64,000 nt of DNA from JASJBU01 sp963797085 (GCA_963797085.1 CAWCOA010000019.1:423816-487815), one strand, 5' to 3'; counted from the first letter of the stretch, positions 46,988-55,983 are shown. Made by a program: numbers and translations. The notes: generated by a model from the letters alone, not told the origin.

Positions 46988-49900
46988 ATGCCAGACAAGA
47001 TGGTCACCATCGACGGCAACGAGGCCGCCGCCCACGTCGCTCATTTGACGAACGAAGTCATCGCGATCTACCCCATAACCCCAGCTTCGCCGATGGGCGA
47101 GTGGTCGGACGAATGGTCCGCCAGGGGCATCAAGAACATCTGGGGCACGGTGCCTGATGTGATCGAGATGCAAAGTGAAGGAGGCGCCGCCGGCACCATT
47201 CACGGCGCCCTGCAGGCGGGATCGTTGTCGACTTCGTTTACCGCGTCACAGGGCCTGTTGCTGATGATCCCCAACATGTACAAGATCGCCGGGGAACTGA
47301 CCCCCACCGTGCTGCACGTCTCGGCCCGGTCACTGGCGGCCCAGGCGCTTTCCATTTTCGGTGATCACAGTGATGTGATGGCCTGCCGCGCCACCGGTTA
47401 CGCCATGCTCTGTTCCGCGGATGTCCAGGAGGTCGCCGACTTTGCCCTGATTTCACAGGCCGCGACCCTGCAAGGGCGGATTCCCTTCCTGCACTTCTTC
47501 GACGGTTTTCGCACCTCTCATGAGGTCAACAAGATCAGCCTGCCCTCGCATGAGACCGTGCGCAGCATGATCGACGAGAATCTGGTCATCCAGCATCGAA
47601 AAAGGGCCATGACTCCGGACCACCCGATCATCCGTGGCACCTCGCAGAATCCGGATGTCTATTTCCAGGGCCGGGAAACGGTCAATCCTTTTTATAGTGC
47701 CTTGCCGGATATCACGCAGCAATGGATGGATCGTTTTGCCGAACTGACTGGGCGTCAGTATCGGTTGTTTGAATATGTCGGCGCGGAACAGCCCGAACGG
47801 CTCATCATCCTGATGGGCTCAGGCATTGGGGCCGCGCAAGAAGCGGTTGAGGATCTCACTGGGTCAGGTGAAGCGGTGGGCATGCTCAAGATCAGGTTGT
47901 ATCGTCCGTTTGCCGCCGACAAGCTGTTAGCAGCGATTCCGCACAGCGTGCAGAAGATTGCCGTGCTGGATCGCTGCAAGGAACCCGGCGCCGATGGCGA
48001 GCCACTCTATAAAGATGTAGTCAGCGCCTATGCCGAAGCCTTTACACGCGGCGCCATTGCCCGCATGCCGCGCATAACCGGCGGTCGCTACGGACTCTCC
48101 TCGAAGGAATTCACCCCCGCCATGGTGCAGGGGATATTTGCTGAACTGCAGAATGAGCTGCCTAAACACCCCTTCACCGTCGGCATCCATGATGATGTGA
48201 CCCACAGCAGTCTCGACTGGAATCCGGATTATCGCCCTGCTGCTGCAGAGGGTGTGACCGCCTGCGTGTTTTTTGGGCTGGGCGCCGACGGCACGGTCTC
48301 CGCCAATAAGAACTCGATCAAGATCATCGGTGAGCAGACGGAGAATTTCGCCCAAGGCTATTTCCAGTACGACTCGAAAAAATCCGGCGCCGTGACCATC
48401 TCGCATCTGCGCTTCGGACCCAAGCCGATCCGCTCCACCTATCTGATCGGGAACAACGAAGCCAGCTTCGTGGCCTGCCATCAGCCGATCTTTCTGGATC
48501 GCTACGAGATGCTCGACCATGCAGCCGACGGAGCGACATTCCTGCTCAACTCACCTGCCGCCCCGCAAGCCGTCTGGGATACGCTACCCAGGCGCATGCA
48601 GCAGCAGATCATCGACAAGCGCCTCGACTTCTTCGTCATCGATGCCTACAAGATCGCTGAGCAGACCGGCATGGGACGGCGCATCAACACCATCATGCAG
48701 ACCTGCTTCTTCGCCATTGCCAAACTCCTGGACAAGGACGCGGCCATTGCCTTGATCAAACAGGCCGTGGAAAAGACCTATGGCCGCAAAGGCAGACGCC
48801 TACTGGAAAGAAACTTTGCTGCCATCGACGCCGCATTGGCCGGTCTGCATCAGGTCGAAGTGCCCGCCGAGATCACCAGTCAGGCTGCAAGCAAGCCGGT
48901 AGTGCCCGGCTTCGCCCCCGAGTTTGTCCAAACCGTCACCGCCAAGATCATTGCCGGCAAGGGCGACGAGATTCCGGTCAGCCAAATACCTGCAGACGGC
49001 ACCTGGCCCACCGGCACCGCCGCTTACGAAAAACGCAACATTGCCCTGGAATGGCCGAAACTGGAGATCGATCTCTGCACCCATTGCGGCAAGTGCCCGC
49101 TGGTCTGCCCCCATGCGGCGATCCGTTCCAAGATCTTTCGCGACGAAGATCTGGTGGGCGCCCCCGAGAGCTTTCTCAGCGCCAACGTCAAGGGCGGAGG
49201 TCTGGAAAAGGGCCTGAAGATCACCTATCAGGTGGCGCCGGACGACTGCACCGGCTGCGGCCTCTGCGTGGAGATCTGTCCTATTCGCGACAAGCAGAAC
49301 CCGCAGCGCAAGGCGCTGAACATGACCGGCGAAGCGGGCTATCACGCTCAACAGCAGGCTAATTGGGACTTTTTTGTTGAACTGCCCGAGTTCGATCGCA
49401 CCAAGTTGCGGGAAAACACCCTCAAAGGCGCGATGGTGATGCAGCCCCTGTTCGAGTTCTCCGGCGCCTGCGTTGGCTGCGGCGAGACGCCGTACATCAA
49501 GCTCGCCACCCAGCTGTTCGGCGATCGCATGCTGATCGCCAACGCCACCGGCTGCTCGTCCATCTATGGCGGCAATCTGCCAACCACGCCCTACACCACC
49601 AACCCGGAGGGACGCGGACCGACCTGGAACAACTCCCTGTTCGAAGACAACGCGGAATTCGGCCTCGGCATGCGGGTCGCAATCGACATGCAGATGAAAC
49701 ATGCCCGGGAACTGCTGGTGCTGCTTCGCGCCGAAATCGGCAGCGATCTGGTGGATGAACTGTTGCACGCCGACCAACAATCCGAAGCGGTGATCTTTGA
49801 GCAACGCAAGCGGGTCGAAAGCCTGAAACAGAAACTTAGCGGCATCGACAGGCTCGAGGCGCGCAGCCTGGAAGGCATCGCCGACAGCCTGGTGAAGAAG

Positions 49901-50581
49901 AGTGTCTGGCTGGTGGGTGGCGACGGCTGGGCCTACGATATCGGCTATGGCGGGCTGGATCATGTGCTCTCCACCGGGCGCAATGTGAATATCCTGCTGC
50001 TGGATACCGAGGTCTACTCCAACACCGGTGGCCAGACTTCCAAGGCCACGCCATTGGGCGCGGTCGCCAAATTCTCCGCCGGTGGCAAATCCACTAACAA
50101 GAAGGATCTGGCACTGATGGCCATGGCCTACGGCAATGTCTACGTGGGACAGGTGGCCTTTGGCGCCAAGGACGTACAGACCCTGAAGACCTTCCTGGAG
50201 GCGGAGTCTTACGACGGGCCCTCCCTGATTATCTGCTACTCGCCCTGTATCGCCCATGGGGTGGATCTGTCGAACAACCTGCGTCAGCAGGATCTGGCAG
50301 TGGCCTCGGGTCACTGGCCCCTGTTCCGCTATGATCCACGCAAGACCGAGAAGGGTGAGAATCCATTGCACATGGACTCCAAGGAGCCGTCGATCCCCTA
50401 CCGGGACTTCGTCAGCACCGAGACCCGCTTCAGTGTTTTGCAGCGCACCCATCCGGAAGCGGCAGAGCGTTTTATGCGTCAGGCGCAGAAACAGGTGAAA
50501 TCCCGTTTCTTCCTGTATGAGCAACTGGCGCATCTGGCAGTGGCCCATGCGGAACAGAAACCTGAAAACAATGACAAGTAG
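46988..50581 (+). CDS. nifJ: pyruvate:ferredoxin (flavodoxin) oxidoreductase
   Basis: A 1,197-residue single-chain enzyme that oxidatively decarboxylates pyruvate to acetyl-CoA with low-potential electrons, reversible in principle. Domains in order: pyruvate-binding (GNEAAAHVAHLTNEVIAIYP), gamma domain, two-cluster ferredoxin domain (CTHCGKCPLVCPHAAI and CTGCGLCVEICPI), then the TPP domain with CVGCGETPYIKLA, the ATGCSSIYGG loop and LLLDTEVYSNTGGQTSKATP. All cluster cysteines seem present and the length is normal. The stop TAG falls inside a palindromic repeat. The following DHOD-like gene is probably part of the same unit, as seen in other bacteria. Confidence 0.96.
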   Translation: MPDKMVTIDGNEAAAHVAHLTNEVIAIYPITPASPMGEWSDEWSARGIKNIWGTVPDVIEMQSEGGAAGTIHGALQAGSLSTSFTASQGLLLMIPNMYKIAGELTPTVLHVSARSLAAQALSIFGDHSDVMACRATGYAMLCSADVQEVADFALISQAATLQGRIPFLHFFDGFRTSHEVNKISLPSHETVRSMIDENLVIQHRKRAMTPDHPIIRGTSQNPDVYFQGRETVNPFYSALPDITQQWMDRFAELTGRQYRLFEYVGAEQPERLIILMGSGIGAAQEAVEDLTGSGEAVGMLKIRLYRPFAADKLLAAIPHSVQKIAVLDRCKEPGADGEPLYKDVVSAYAEAFTRGAIARMPRITGGRYGLSSKEFTPAMVQGIFAELQNELPKHPFTVGIHDDVTHSSLDWNPDYRPAAAEGVTACVFFGLGADGTVSANKNSIKIIGEQTENFAQGYFQYDSKKSGAVTISHLRFGPKPIRSTYLIGNNEASFVACHQPIFLDRYEMLDHAADGATFLLNSPAAPQAVWDTLPRRMQQQIIDKRLDFFVIDAYKIAEQTGMGRRINTIMQTCFFAIAKLLDKDAAIALIKQAVEKTYGRKGRRLLERNFAAIDAALAGLHQVEVPAEITSQAASKPVVPGFAPEFVQTVTAKIIAGKGDEIPVSQIPADGTWPTGTAAYEKRNIALEWPKLEIDLCTHCGKCPLVCPHAAIRSKIFRDEDLVGAPESFLSANVKGGGLEKGLKITYQVAPDDCTGCGLCVEICPIRDKQNPQRKALNMTGEAGYHAQQQANWDFFVELPEFDRTKLRENTLKGAMVMQPLFEFSGACVGCGETPYIKLATQLFGDRMLIANATGCSSIYGGNLPTTPYTTNPEGRGPTWNNSLFEDNAEFGLGMRVAIDMQMKHARELLVLLRAEIGSDLVDELLHADQQSEAVIFEQRKRVESLKQKLSGIDRLEARSLEGIADSLVKKSVWLVGGDGWAYDIGYGGLDHVLSTGRNVNILLLDTEVYSNTGGQTSKATPLGAVAKFSAGGKSTNKKDLALMAMAYGNVYVGQVAFGAKDVQTLKTFLEAESYDGPSLIICYSPCIAHGVDLSNNLRQQDLAVASGHWPLFRYDPRKTEKGENPLHMDSKEPSIPYRDFVSTETRFSVLQRTHPEAAERFMRQAQKQVKSRFFLYEQLAHLAVAHAEQKPENNDK

Positions 50582-50635
50582 GGTGCGCCGTGCGCACCAA
50601 ATGGCCTAGTGTACGGTGCGCACAGCGCACCCTAC
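50578..50635. repeat. palindromic intergenic repeat, GTAGGGTGCGC family, copy 2
   Basis: The left arm GTAGGGTGCGCC..GCGCACC (50578-50598) and right arm GGTGCGCACAG..CACCCTAC (50615-50635) match with one changed base. The first arm contains the nifJ stop codon (TAG 50579-50581), so the element lies flush against the end of that gene. Confidence 0.85.
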
Positions 50636-50689
50636 ATCGGATACAACGAATAGTAATGGCTATAGAGCAAAAAAACTAAGGAGCCAGTA

Positions 50690-51697
50690 ATGGATCTGAC
50701 AACCAAATACCTTGGCATGCAGCTGAAGAACCCACTGGTGCCCTCCGCCTCACCCCTGTCGCGCAGCATCGACGATGCAAAAAGGCTGGAGGATGCCGGC
50801 GCCTCGGCGATCATCATGTACTCCCTGTTCGAGGAAGCAGTGACCGCCGAAGAGGAGTCCATGGTGAGATTCCTGCACCATCAGGAGACCGGCTTTGGCG
50901 AGGCTGACAGCTTTTTGCCGGATCATTACGATTTCTCCAACGGGCAGGACCTCTATCTGGAAAATCTCCGGGCCTTGAAGGAAGCCTTGAGCATCCCGGT
51001 CATCGCCAGCCTGAACGGCACCACCCCAGGCGGCTGGATCGAGCACGCCAGTGAGATGCAGCGGGCCGGCGCGGATGCCCTGGAGCTGAATGTCTATCAC
51101 GTGGCCGCCGACATCGAGATCGACGGCACGCAGATCGAGCAGCGCTACCTGGACCTGCTCAAGCAGCTGCAACAACACATCAGCATCCCCATCAACATGA
51201 AACTCTCCCCGGCGTTCAGTTCGGTGGCCAACATGGTGAAACGTCTGGAAAATGCCGGAGCCAAGGGAGTCGCCCTGTTCAATCGCTTCTATCAGCCCGA
51301 CATCAACATCGACAACCTGCGGCTGGTATCCAGTCTACACACCTCCACTTCCGCCGAGGCCCTGCTGGCGATGCGCTGGATCGCGATTCTGTATGGGCGC
51401 ACCAGTCTCTCTCTGGGTGCGACCGGCGGGGTTCACAGCACCGACGATGCCATCAAGCTGCTGCTGGCCGGGGCTGACGTCGTACACCTATGCAGCCTGC
51501 TGCTGGAACAGGGACCGAGGGCCATTGGTCCTATCCTTGAGGGGATCGAGGAATGGATGGAGGAAAAAGGCTTTGAATCGCTGGATGACGTGCGTGGCAG
51601 GGTCAGCCAGATCAGTGTTTCGGACCCCTCAGAGTTCGAGCGCAGTAACTACGTGCATATCCTGGACAGTTTCCACATGAGCCCAGGCGTCCGCTGA
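50690..51697 (+). CDS. dihydroorotate dehydrogenase-like protein linked to nifJ
   Basis: A 335-residue TIM-barrel flavoprotein of the DHOD family. MDLTTKYLGMQLKNPLVPSA, IPVIASLNGTTPGGWIEHA, GADALELNVYH and INMKLSPAFSSVANMVKRL are the FMN/substrate blocks, with LGATGGVHSTDDAIKLLLAG near the C-terminus. Position and sequence match the DHOD-like protein that often follows nifJ and is not thought to be the pyrimidine enzyme PyrD. The natural substrate is unknown. Start ATG 50690 follows AAGGAG. Confidence 0.88.
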   Translation: MDLTTKYLGMQLKNPLVPSASPLSRSIDDAKRLEDAGASAIIMYSLFEEAVTAEEESMVRFLHHQETGFGEADSFLPDHYDFSNGQDLYLENLRALKEALSIPVIASLNGTTPGGWIEHASEMQRAGADALELNVYHVAADIEIDGTQIEQRYLDLLKQLQQHISIPINMKLSPAFSSVANMVKRLENAGAKGVALFNRFYQPDINIDNLRLVSSLHTSTSAEALLAMRWIAILYGRTSLSLGATGGVHSTDDAIKLLLAGADVVHLCSLLLEQGPRAIGPILEGIEEWMEEKGFESLDDVRGRVSQISVSDPSEFERSNYVHILDSFHMSPGVR

Positions 51698-51807
51698 ACG
51701 TTAAGCTATCGCTGACAAGGTCCACTAAAACCTCCTGCTGGCGGATTTTCAGGTTCAACGGATAGACTGGGCAAGAGTCATTTTTGCAACCTGGCTAACA
51801 AAACGTA

Positions 51808-51863
51808 ATTTTCTTTCTCGCTGCAAATGCGCGACAATTCGCATTTGCAGCGAGAAAGAAAAT
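51808..51863. promoter_or_regulatory. perfect 24-bp inverted repeat before zapD
   Basis: ATTTTCTTTCTCGCTGCAAATGCG at 51808-51831 is exactly inverted at 51840-51863 around an 8-base loop. The second arm ends 10 bases before the zapD GTG and contains the only purine-rich ribosome-site candidate (GAGAAAG), so the folded RNA would hide it. There is no T run after it, which argues against a plain terminator. Confidence 0.65.
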
Positions 51864-51873
51864 AACCGTAATC

Positions 51874-52641
51874 GTGGCCGATCTGATTCTCTTCGAACAT
51901 CCACTTAATGAAAGGATTCGCATCTTTCTACGTCTCGAGCATCTGTTTCTACAAATAGAACACTTCAGCCCCATGGCGGATGCCTGGGGCAACCGGGCTG
52001 CGATCGAAGGTCTGCTGGATATCATCAGTATCTTCAGCCGTTCCGACCTGAAGACAGAGATCCTCAAGGAACTGGAACGCCATACCAGCAACCTGGAGCG
52101 CATACGACGCCAGCCGGGAATCAACATGGAGGCCCTGGGGCAGATTCTGGATGACCTCGAGCAGTCGATTCATCAGGTCTACCGGCTGGACGGGCAGATA
52201 GCACAACAGCTGCGCAGTAATGATTTTCTTACCACCATCATGCAGCGCAGCAGTATTCCGGGCGGCAATTGCAACTTCGACCTGCCCCAATATCACTTCT
52301 GGCTCAATCAACCCCATGAAATCCGTCAGGCACAAATGGCTGACTGGCTTCTGGAGCTCAAACCGGTGCGCGAGAGCGTCGTGCTGCTGTTGAATCTAGT
52401 ACGCGGCAGCACCAGCCCAAGCCTGGAACTGGCCACCAAGGGGTTCTTCCAGAAATCCTTTGAGAGTTCAACGCCTGCTCAGATGCTCAGGGTCGGGCTA
52501 CCGAAGGAGGCCAGGCTGTTCGTTGAGATCAGCGGCAATAAACACCGTTTCAGTATCCGTTTTCTAGAAACGGTGGATACCGGAAAACCCCTGCAGACCA
52601 CTCATGATGTGGATTTTCAACTCACCAGCTGTATCTTTTAA
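51874..52641 (+). CDS. zapD: cell division protein ZapD
   Basis: A 255-residue protein from GTG 51874 that starts ADLILFEHPLNERIRIFLRL, the standard ZapD (YacF) opening. It has IEHFSPMADAWGNRAAIEGL and the basic helical middle, then WLLELKPVRESVVLLLNLVR. ZapD bundles FtsZ filaments at the division ring. It is followed by yacG, the usual neighbour. The start is preceded by a long perfect hairpin. Confidence 0.93.
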   Translation: MADLILFEHPLNERIRIFLRLEHLFLQIEHFSPMADAWGNRAAIEGLLDIISIFSRSDLKTEILKELERHTSNLERIRRQPGINMEALGQILDDLEQSIHQVYRLDGQIAQQLRSNDFLTTIMQRSSIPGGNCNFDLPQYHFWLNQPHEIRQAQMADWLLELKPVRESVVLLLNLVRGSTSPSLELATKGFFQKSFESSTPAQMLRVGLPKEARLFVEISGNKHRFSIRFLETVDTGKPLQTTHDVDFQLTSCIF

Positions 52642-52662
52642 GATTTGAGTAAACTGACCAAG

Positions 52663-52854
52663 ATGCACCAGGCCAAGACTGAGATTCGCTGTCCGACATG
52701 CAATAAGCGGGTAATTTGGGGAAGCGAGTCCCCTTGGCGGCCGTTTTGCAGTGAGCGCTGTCGGTTGATCGACCTGGGTGACTGGCTGGAAGAAAAAAAC
52801 GCCATCTCCGAGCCCTTGGACGAGTACCAAGACTACCCACCAGAGAAATACTGA
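52663..52854 (+). CDS. yacG: DNA gyrase inhibitor YacG
   Basis: A 63-residue zinc-finger protein with CPTCNKRVIWGSESPWRPFC then SERCRLIDLGDWLEEKNAI, the four-cysteine YacG pattern (CxxC, later CxxxC). It binds the GyrB subunit and blocks gyrase. TTG 52645, giving 69 residues, is another possible start; neither has a good ribosome site. It follows zapD closely, as in most gammaproteobacteria. Confidence 0.9.
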   Translation: MHQAKTEIRCPTCNKRVIWGSESPWRPFCSERCRLIDLGDWLEEKNAISEPLDEYQDYPPEKY

Positions 52855-53036
52855 CAATAAATTTGACATTCCCCTTAAGAATACGTTCTACTGGGAAAAT
52901 CTTAAGAAATTTTGCCTGTTTAGAGTAACTGCTTTACCGATCTTTTGATCCTGAACTCTCCAAACTCCACTGCATTTCTTTGATACATTTAATCCGGACC
53001 CTGCATGGGCCGGCTTAAATACATGGCAGCAAAAAC

Positions 53037-53115
53037 ACATTGTCTTTGCTGGCCTTAGTTTTCAATGGCCTGTGACCACTGAAAATGGCGGCATGAAACT
53101 GCGCCGCTGCAACTT
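53037..53115 (+). repeat. structured intergenic repeat, copy C (partial)
   Basis: TTTTCAATGG..CCACTGAAAA hairpin followed by TGGCGGCAT, matching the third hairpin and tail of the repeat at 15786-15908. It lies in the 350-base gap before the cold-shock gene, whose remaining sequence shows no gene; part of it may be a long cold-shock leader. Confidence 0.5.
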
Positions 53116-53212
53116 CTGAATTTATTCAGAGATTTTTAATCACAACAGCAAGTTGGCTTAAGCGTGTAACTACGCAAAGGCTGTTTTATTTCAAACGAGG
53201 TTTAATTTTATT

Positions 53213-53422
53213 ATGTCTGAACAGCAAACCGGCACCGTCAAATGGTTCAATGATGAAAAGGGTTATGGATTTATTGAAAGAGAAAACGGCGCCGATCTCT
53301 TCGTCCACTTCCGTTCAATCGTTGGCGAAGGTCGCAAGACACTGAGTGAAGGTCAAAAGGTCCAATTCAACGAGGTCGCAGGTCAAAAAGGTCCACAGGC
53401 TGACAACGTGGTACCCATGTAA
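53213..53422 (+). CDS. cold-shock domain protein (CspA family)
   Basis: A 69-residue single cold-shock domain. TGTVKWFNDEKGYGFIEREN contains RNP1 (KGYGFI) and is followed by DLFVHFRSIV (RNP2) and a C-terminal NEVAGQKGPQADNVVPM. Such proteins bind single-stranded RNA and DNA and keep mRNA open at low temperature or in growth transitions. A long untranslated leader precedes ATG 53213, in keeping with leader-based control of csp genes. Which Csp paralogue it is cannot be told. Confidence 0.94.
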   Translation: MSEQQTGTVKWFNDEKGYGFIERENGADLFVHFRSIVGEGRKTLSEGQKVQFNEVAGQKGPQADNVVPM

Positions 53423-53442
53423 TTTAGTCGTATCCGGCTAAC

Positions 53443-53467
53443 GACCAGCCCGTAATCCGGGCTGGTC
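53443..53467 (+). terminator. strong hairpin after the cold-shock gene
   Basis: GACCAGCCCG-TAATC-CGGGCTGGTC, a perfect 10-bp GC-rich stem 21 bases after the stop codon. It is followed by a T/C-rich run (ACTCCCCTCTTCTC) rather than pure T. Confidence 0.65.
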
Positions 53468-53539
53468 ACTCCCCTCTTCTCAATTTGACGACAGTACAAT
53501 TGTTGTCAATGAATTTACTTTTGCCTTAGAAAAAACCTT

Positions 53540-53806
53540 ATGATCAAACTATCCGTCCGAAATCTACCACGCTCAACCACCGAAAAAAGCCTGACGGAAC
53601 TCTTTTCGCAGTTCGGGACCGTCAGAGGTCTGACGATTGCAAAAGACCTCTTCTCCGGTGACTGCAAGGGGTTTGCGACCATCGACATGGAAGGCCATGA
53701 AGCGCGGGCAGCCATCGCAGCACTGGACGGCAGTGAACAGGACGGAAGACAGATCTACGTTTCCAAGGACATTCCCCGCAAGAAGGGATCACGACGCAGA
53801 CGCTGA
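53540..53806 (+). CDS. RNA-recognition-motif protein
   Basis: An 88-residue single RRM from ATG 53540. RNP2 is LSVRNLP (about 4-10) and RNP1 CKGFATIDM (about 42-50), with a basic tail ending KKGSRRRR. Bacterial RRM proteins of this size bind single-stranded RNA and are often cold- or stress-linked; the cold-shock gene just upstream fits. Its last 18 bases overlap the end of the convergent gene at 53789-54469. Confidence 0.9.
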   Translation: MIKLSVRNLPRSTTEKSLTELFSQFGTVRGLTIAKDLFSGDCKGFATIDMEGHEARAAIAALDGSEQDGRQIYVSKDIPRKKGSRRRR

Positions 53807-54469
53807 CGGGTCAGTCACCTTTCGCATCTCATTGATCAACTCATCCGCCTCCGCATACCAGGCTTTGACTTGGTCGTTAGACGGGCCATTCTGCTTGATG
53901 AATGACCGGATACTGTTGCAGTGAATGATTGCCTCACGTACCTTGGCCTCTTCTTGCAGCCTCTTCGCCTGCTCCAGGTGATACCGATAGACACACTCTG
54001 CGCGGAGTGTTCCTATCAATTCGATAAATCGCCTGGACCGTTCGGAGGTCAATTGGGCCAATAAGCCCCCTTCCTGCAGGAAATTGATGATCTCTGCCAA
54101 GGCCTGAGCGATTCTGTGCAGATGCGGCTTATCTCGAATCACAAAGGCCTTGCTCTCGATGGCCCCATGCTTGCGCTGCTCAGCATCTCCTATCAGTTCT
54201 TCGATACCCTGATAGTTGGCATCTATTTCCCTCACCTTTTGAAAACGCGCCAATACATCCCCAACCAACAACTTTTCCAATTCCACCGGCAGCGGGCAAC
54301 CAGACACACGCTCAAGCATAGCCCTGATCAGATCGACACCGCGCATGATCCGTTTGATGCGCATACGCCTTTCGGCCATCACTTCCTGATAACGCCGCAT
54401 CACGCTCGAGAGCATCAAGGCAAGGATCAATAAGCCGCCCAGGGCAATAAAAAGATTGGTTTGCTGCAT
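53789..54469 (-). CDS. membrane-anchored helical protein of unknown function
   Basis: A 226-residue protein from ATG 54469. It has one N-terminal membrane helix (NLFIALGGLLILALMLSSVM, about residues 4-23) followed by a long, mostly helical, charged cytoplasmic part (VMAERRMRIKRIMRGVDLIR, LEQAKRLQEEAKVREAI) with no cysteines in a cluster pattern. I do not recognise a family. The gene is convergent with the RRM gene and has a 230-base gap before the thioredoxin gene. Confidence 0.7.
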   Translation of the reverse strand: MQQTNLFIALGGLLILALMLSSVMRRYQEVMAERRMRIKRIMRGVDLIRAMLERVSGCPLPVELEKLLVGDVLARFQKVREIDANYQGIEELIGDAEQRKHGAIESKAFVIRDKPHLHRIAQALAEIINFLQEGGLLAQLTSERSRRFIELIGTLRAECVYRYHLEQAKRLQEEAKVREAIIHCNSIRSFIKQNGPSNDQVKAWYAEADELINEMRKVTDPSASAS

Positions 54470-54699
54470 CAGTTAGTGTTTATCGACTGCGCTGTAATCA
54501 ACTCATAAAGAGATCCCTGCGTCCCTGGTCAACTGATGCATGAGCCTGGCCATTGACAAGGGTTGGCGGTATCGGCTGATTTCATGTAACAATTATGGGT
54601 AAAGAAAAGAGTTTTACACCCTCGCCGGCTGGATAAGCAAGGAATAGGGCTCAGCTCATAACCTGTTGTACAAGATTAGATCAAAGGAGGGATAGCTGC

Positions 54700-55077
54700 A
54701 TGTCATGGCAAATCATCGTGATTGTCGTCATGGGTGGGTTTCTAATCCTGATTCCCCTCTTGACCTATCTCTCAAGTCGCCGCATGGTTGGCAAAATCGT
54801 AGCTGACGACAAATATGGCCCGGAAACGCAAATGCTCTATTTCTACAGTGATAACTGCGGCCCTTGCCGCCATATGACCCCGATCATCGATCAACTCGCT
54901 AAACAGCGCGGAAAGGTGCATAAAATCGATGTCGGGCAAGCGCCGGACCTTGCCCGGAAATATGGGGTTCGCGCCACACCTACCACGATCCTGCTACAGG
55001 AGCATGTGATCAAACAGGTTGCCCTGGGAGCTAAATCGCAAAAACAACTGGAACGGCTGCTGGCGGAAATCAACTGA
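54700..55077 (+). CDS. membrane-anchored thioredoxin-like protein
   Basis: A 125-residue protein with a membrane helix at residues 4-23 (QIIVIVVMGGFLILIPLLTY), then a thioredoxin domain with active site YSDNCGPCRHMTPII (Cys53-Cys56) and the cis-Pro loop GVRATPTTILL. The orientation is not certain, but the positive residues after the helix (SSRRMVGK) suggest that the thioredoxin part is on the cytoplasmic side. It overlaps the MBL hydrolase gene (TGATG), so the two are translationally coupled. Confidence 0.9.
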   Translation: MSWQIIVIVVMGGFLILIPLLTYLSSRRMVGKIVADDKYGPETQMLYFYSDNCGPCRHMTPIIDQLAKQRGKVHKIDVGQAPDLARKYGVRATPTTILLQEHVIKQVALGAKSQKQLERLLAEIN

Positions 55078-55721
55078 TGCAATATCAAATCCTGCCGGTC
55101 ACTCCGTTTCAACAGAACTGCAGCCTGCTCTGGTGTGAGAAGACCCGGCAGGCGGCGATCGTTGACCCTGGGGGTGATATCGAGCGGATTAGCGACAGCA
55201 TCGTCAAACTGAAGCTGACACCGGAAAAGATTCTGCTGACCCATGGCCACATCGATCATGCCGGGGGCGCAGCAGCCCTGGCCAAGGCACTGGACATCCC
55301 CATCGAAGGCCCGCATCAGGATGACCGCTTCCTGCTTGACGGATTGATTGAGCAGGCCAGGATGTTCGGCTTCCCTCTGGCAGATAAGCTCAGCTGCCGG
55401 CCGGACCTCTGGTTGAAACAGGGCGACCGGGTGTCTTTCGGCAATCAGGAACTGGAGGTTCTGCATTGCCCAGGCCATACCCCCGGCCATATCGTCTTCT
55501 ATCATCGCGGCAATCAACTGGCCCTGGTGGGAGATGTGCTGTTTCGGGGCTCCATCGGCCGTACCGATTTTCCTCGCGGTAATCATGCGGATCTGATCCG
55601 TTCAATCCGCGAGAACCTCTGGCCACTGGGCAATGATGTCCGCTTTATACCGGGTCACGGCCCTGAATCCACCTTCGGTGAAGAACGCCGCTCGAACCCC
55701 TTCGTCGCGGACGATATCTGA
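55077..55721 (+). CDS. MBL-fold hydrolase (glyoxalase II / YcbL-like)
   Basis: A 214-residue metallo-beta-lactamase-fold protein. THGHIDHAGG is the zinc-binding HxHxDH motif, followed by LHCPGHTPGHIVFY, VGDVLFRGSIGRTDFP and FIPGHGPESTFGEE with the remaining metal ligands. The compact size and order match YcbL-type hydrolases (glyoxalase II or persulfide dioxygenase relatives). It starts at the stop of the thioredoxin gene. The end of this gene is repeated at 55930-55983. Confidence 0.92.
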   Translation: MQYQILPVTPFQQNCSLLWCEKTRQAAIVDPGGDIERISDSIVKLKLTPEKILLTHGHIDHAGGAAALAKALDIPIEGPHQDDRFLLDGLIEQARMFGFPLADKLSCRPDLWLKQGDRVSFGNQELEVLHCPGHTPGHIVFYHRGNQLALVGDVLFRGSIGRTDFPRGNHADLIRSIRENLWPLGNDVRFIPGHGPESTFGEERRSNPFVADDI

Positions 55722-55795
55722 AGTCCGCTCACTCCGGCTTATCAATGTTTATTAATTTCCAAAGTGCCCCCAGTTTGTGCTTTCAATATATCCCC

Positions 55796-55910
55796 GTAGG
55801 GTGCGCTGTGCGCACCTTTCTTTGAGGTTAAGAAGCCCAGCAGGGTGCGCTGTGCACCAACAACCTTGTTCTCTACTACTACAATGAATGGTGCGCGCAG
55901 CGCACCCTAC
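55796..55910. repeat. palindromic repeat, GTAGGGTGCGC family, copy 3 (compound)
   Basis: GTAGGGTGCGCTGTGCGCACC at about 55796 and GGTGCGCGCAGCGCACCCTAC at 55890-55910 form the outer arms, with a third, partial arm (AGGGTGCGCTGTGCACC) near 55841. This is a nested or double copy of the family seen at 4676 and 50578. Confidence 0.75.
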
Positions 55911-55929
55911 GTTAGCTGAATCTACCTAC

Positions 55930-55983
55930 AGTGAAGAACACCGCTCGAACCCCTTCGTCGCTGACAACGCCTGAAAACCGATC
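55930..55983 (+). pseudogene. duplicated 3' end of the MBL hydrolase gene
   Basis: GTGAAGAACACCGCTCGAAC CCCTTCGTCGCTGACAACG matches the last codons of the MBL gene (about 55679-55718, EERRSNPFVADDI) with a few changes, then a stop and a similar trailer (CACTCC). The two copies flank the compound palindromic repeat. Confidence 0.7.

Noticed and set aside
48800..50548. 582-codon open frame antisense to nifJ
   Set aside because: It lies wholly opposite a fully conserved nifJ, has no ribosome site or known domain, and is explained by codon bias of the sense strand.
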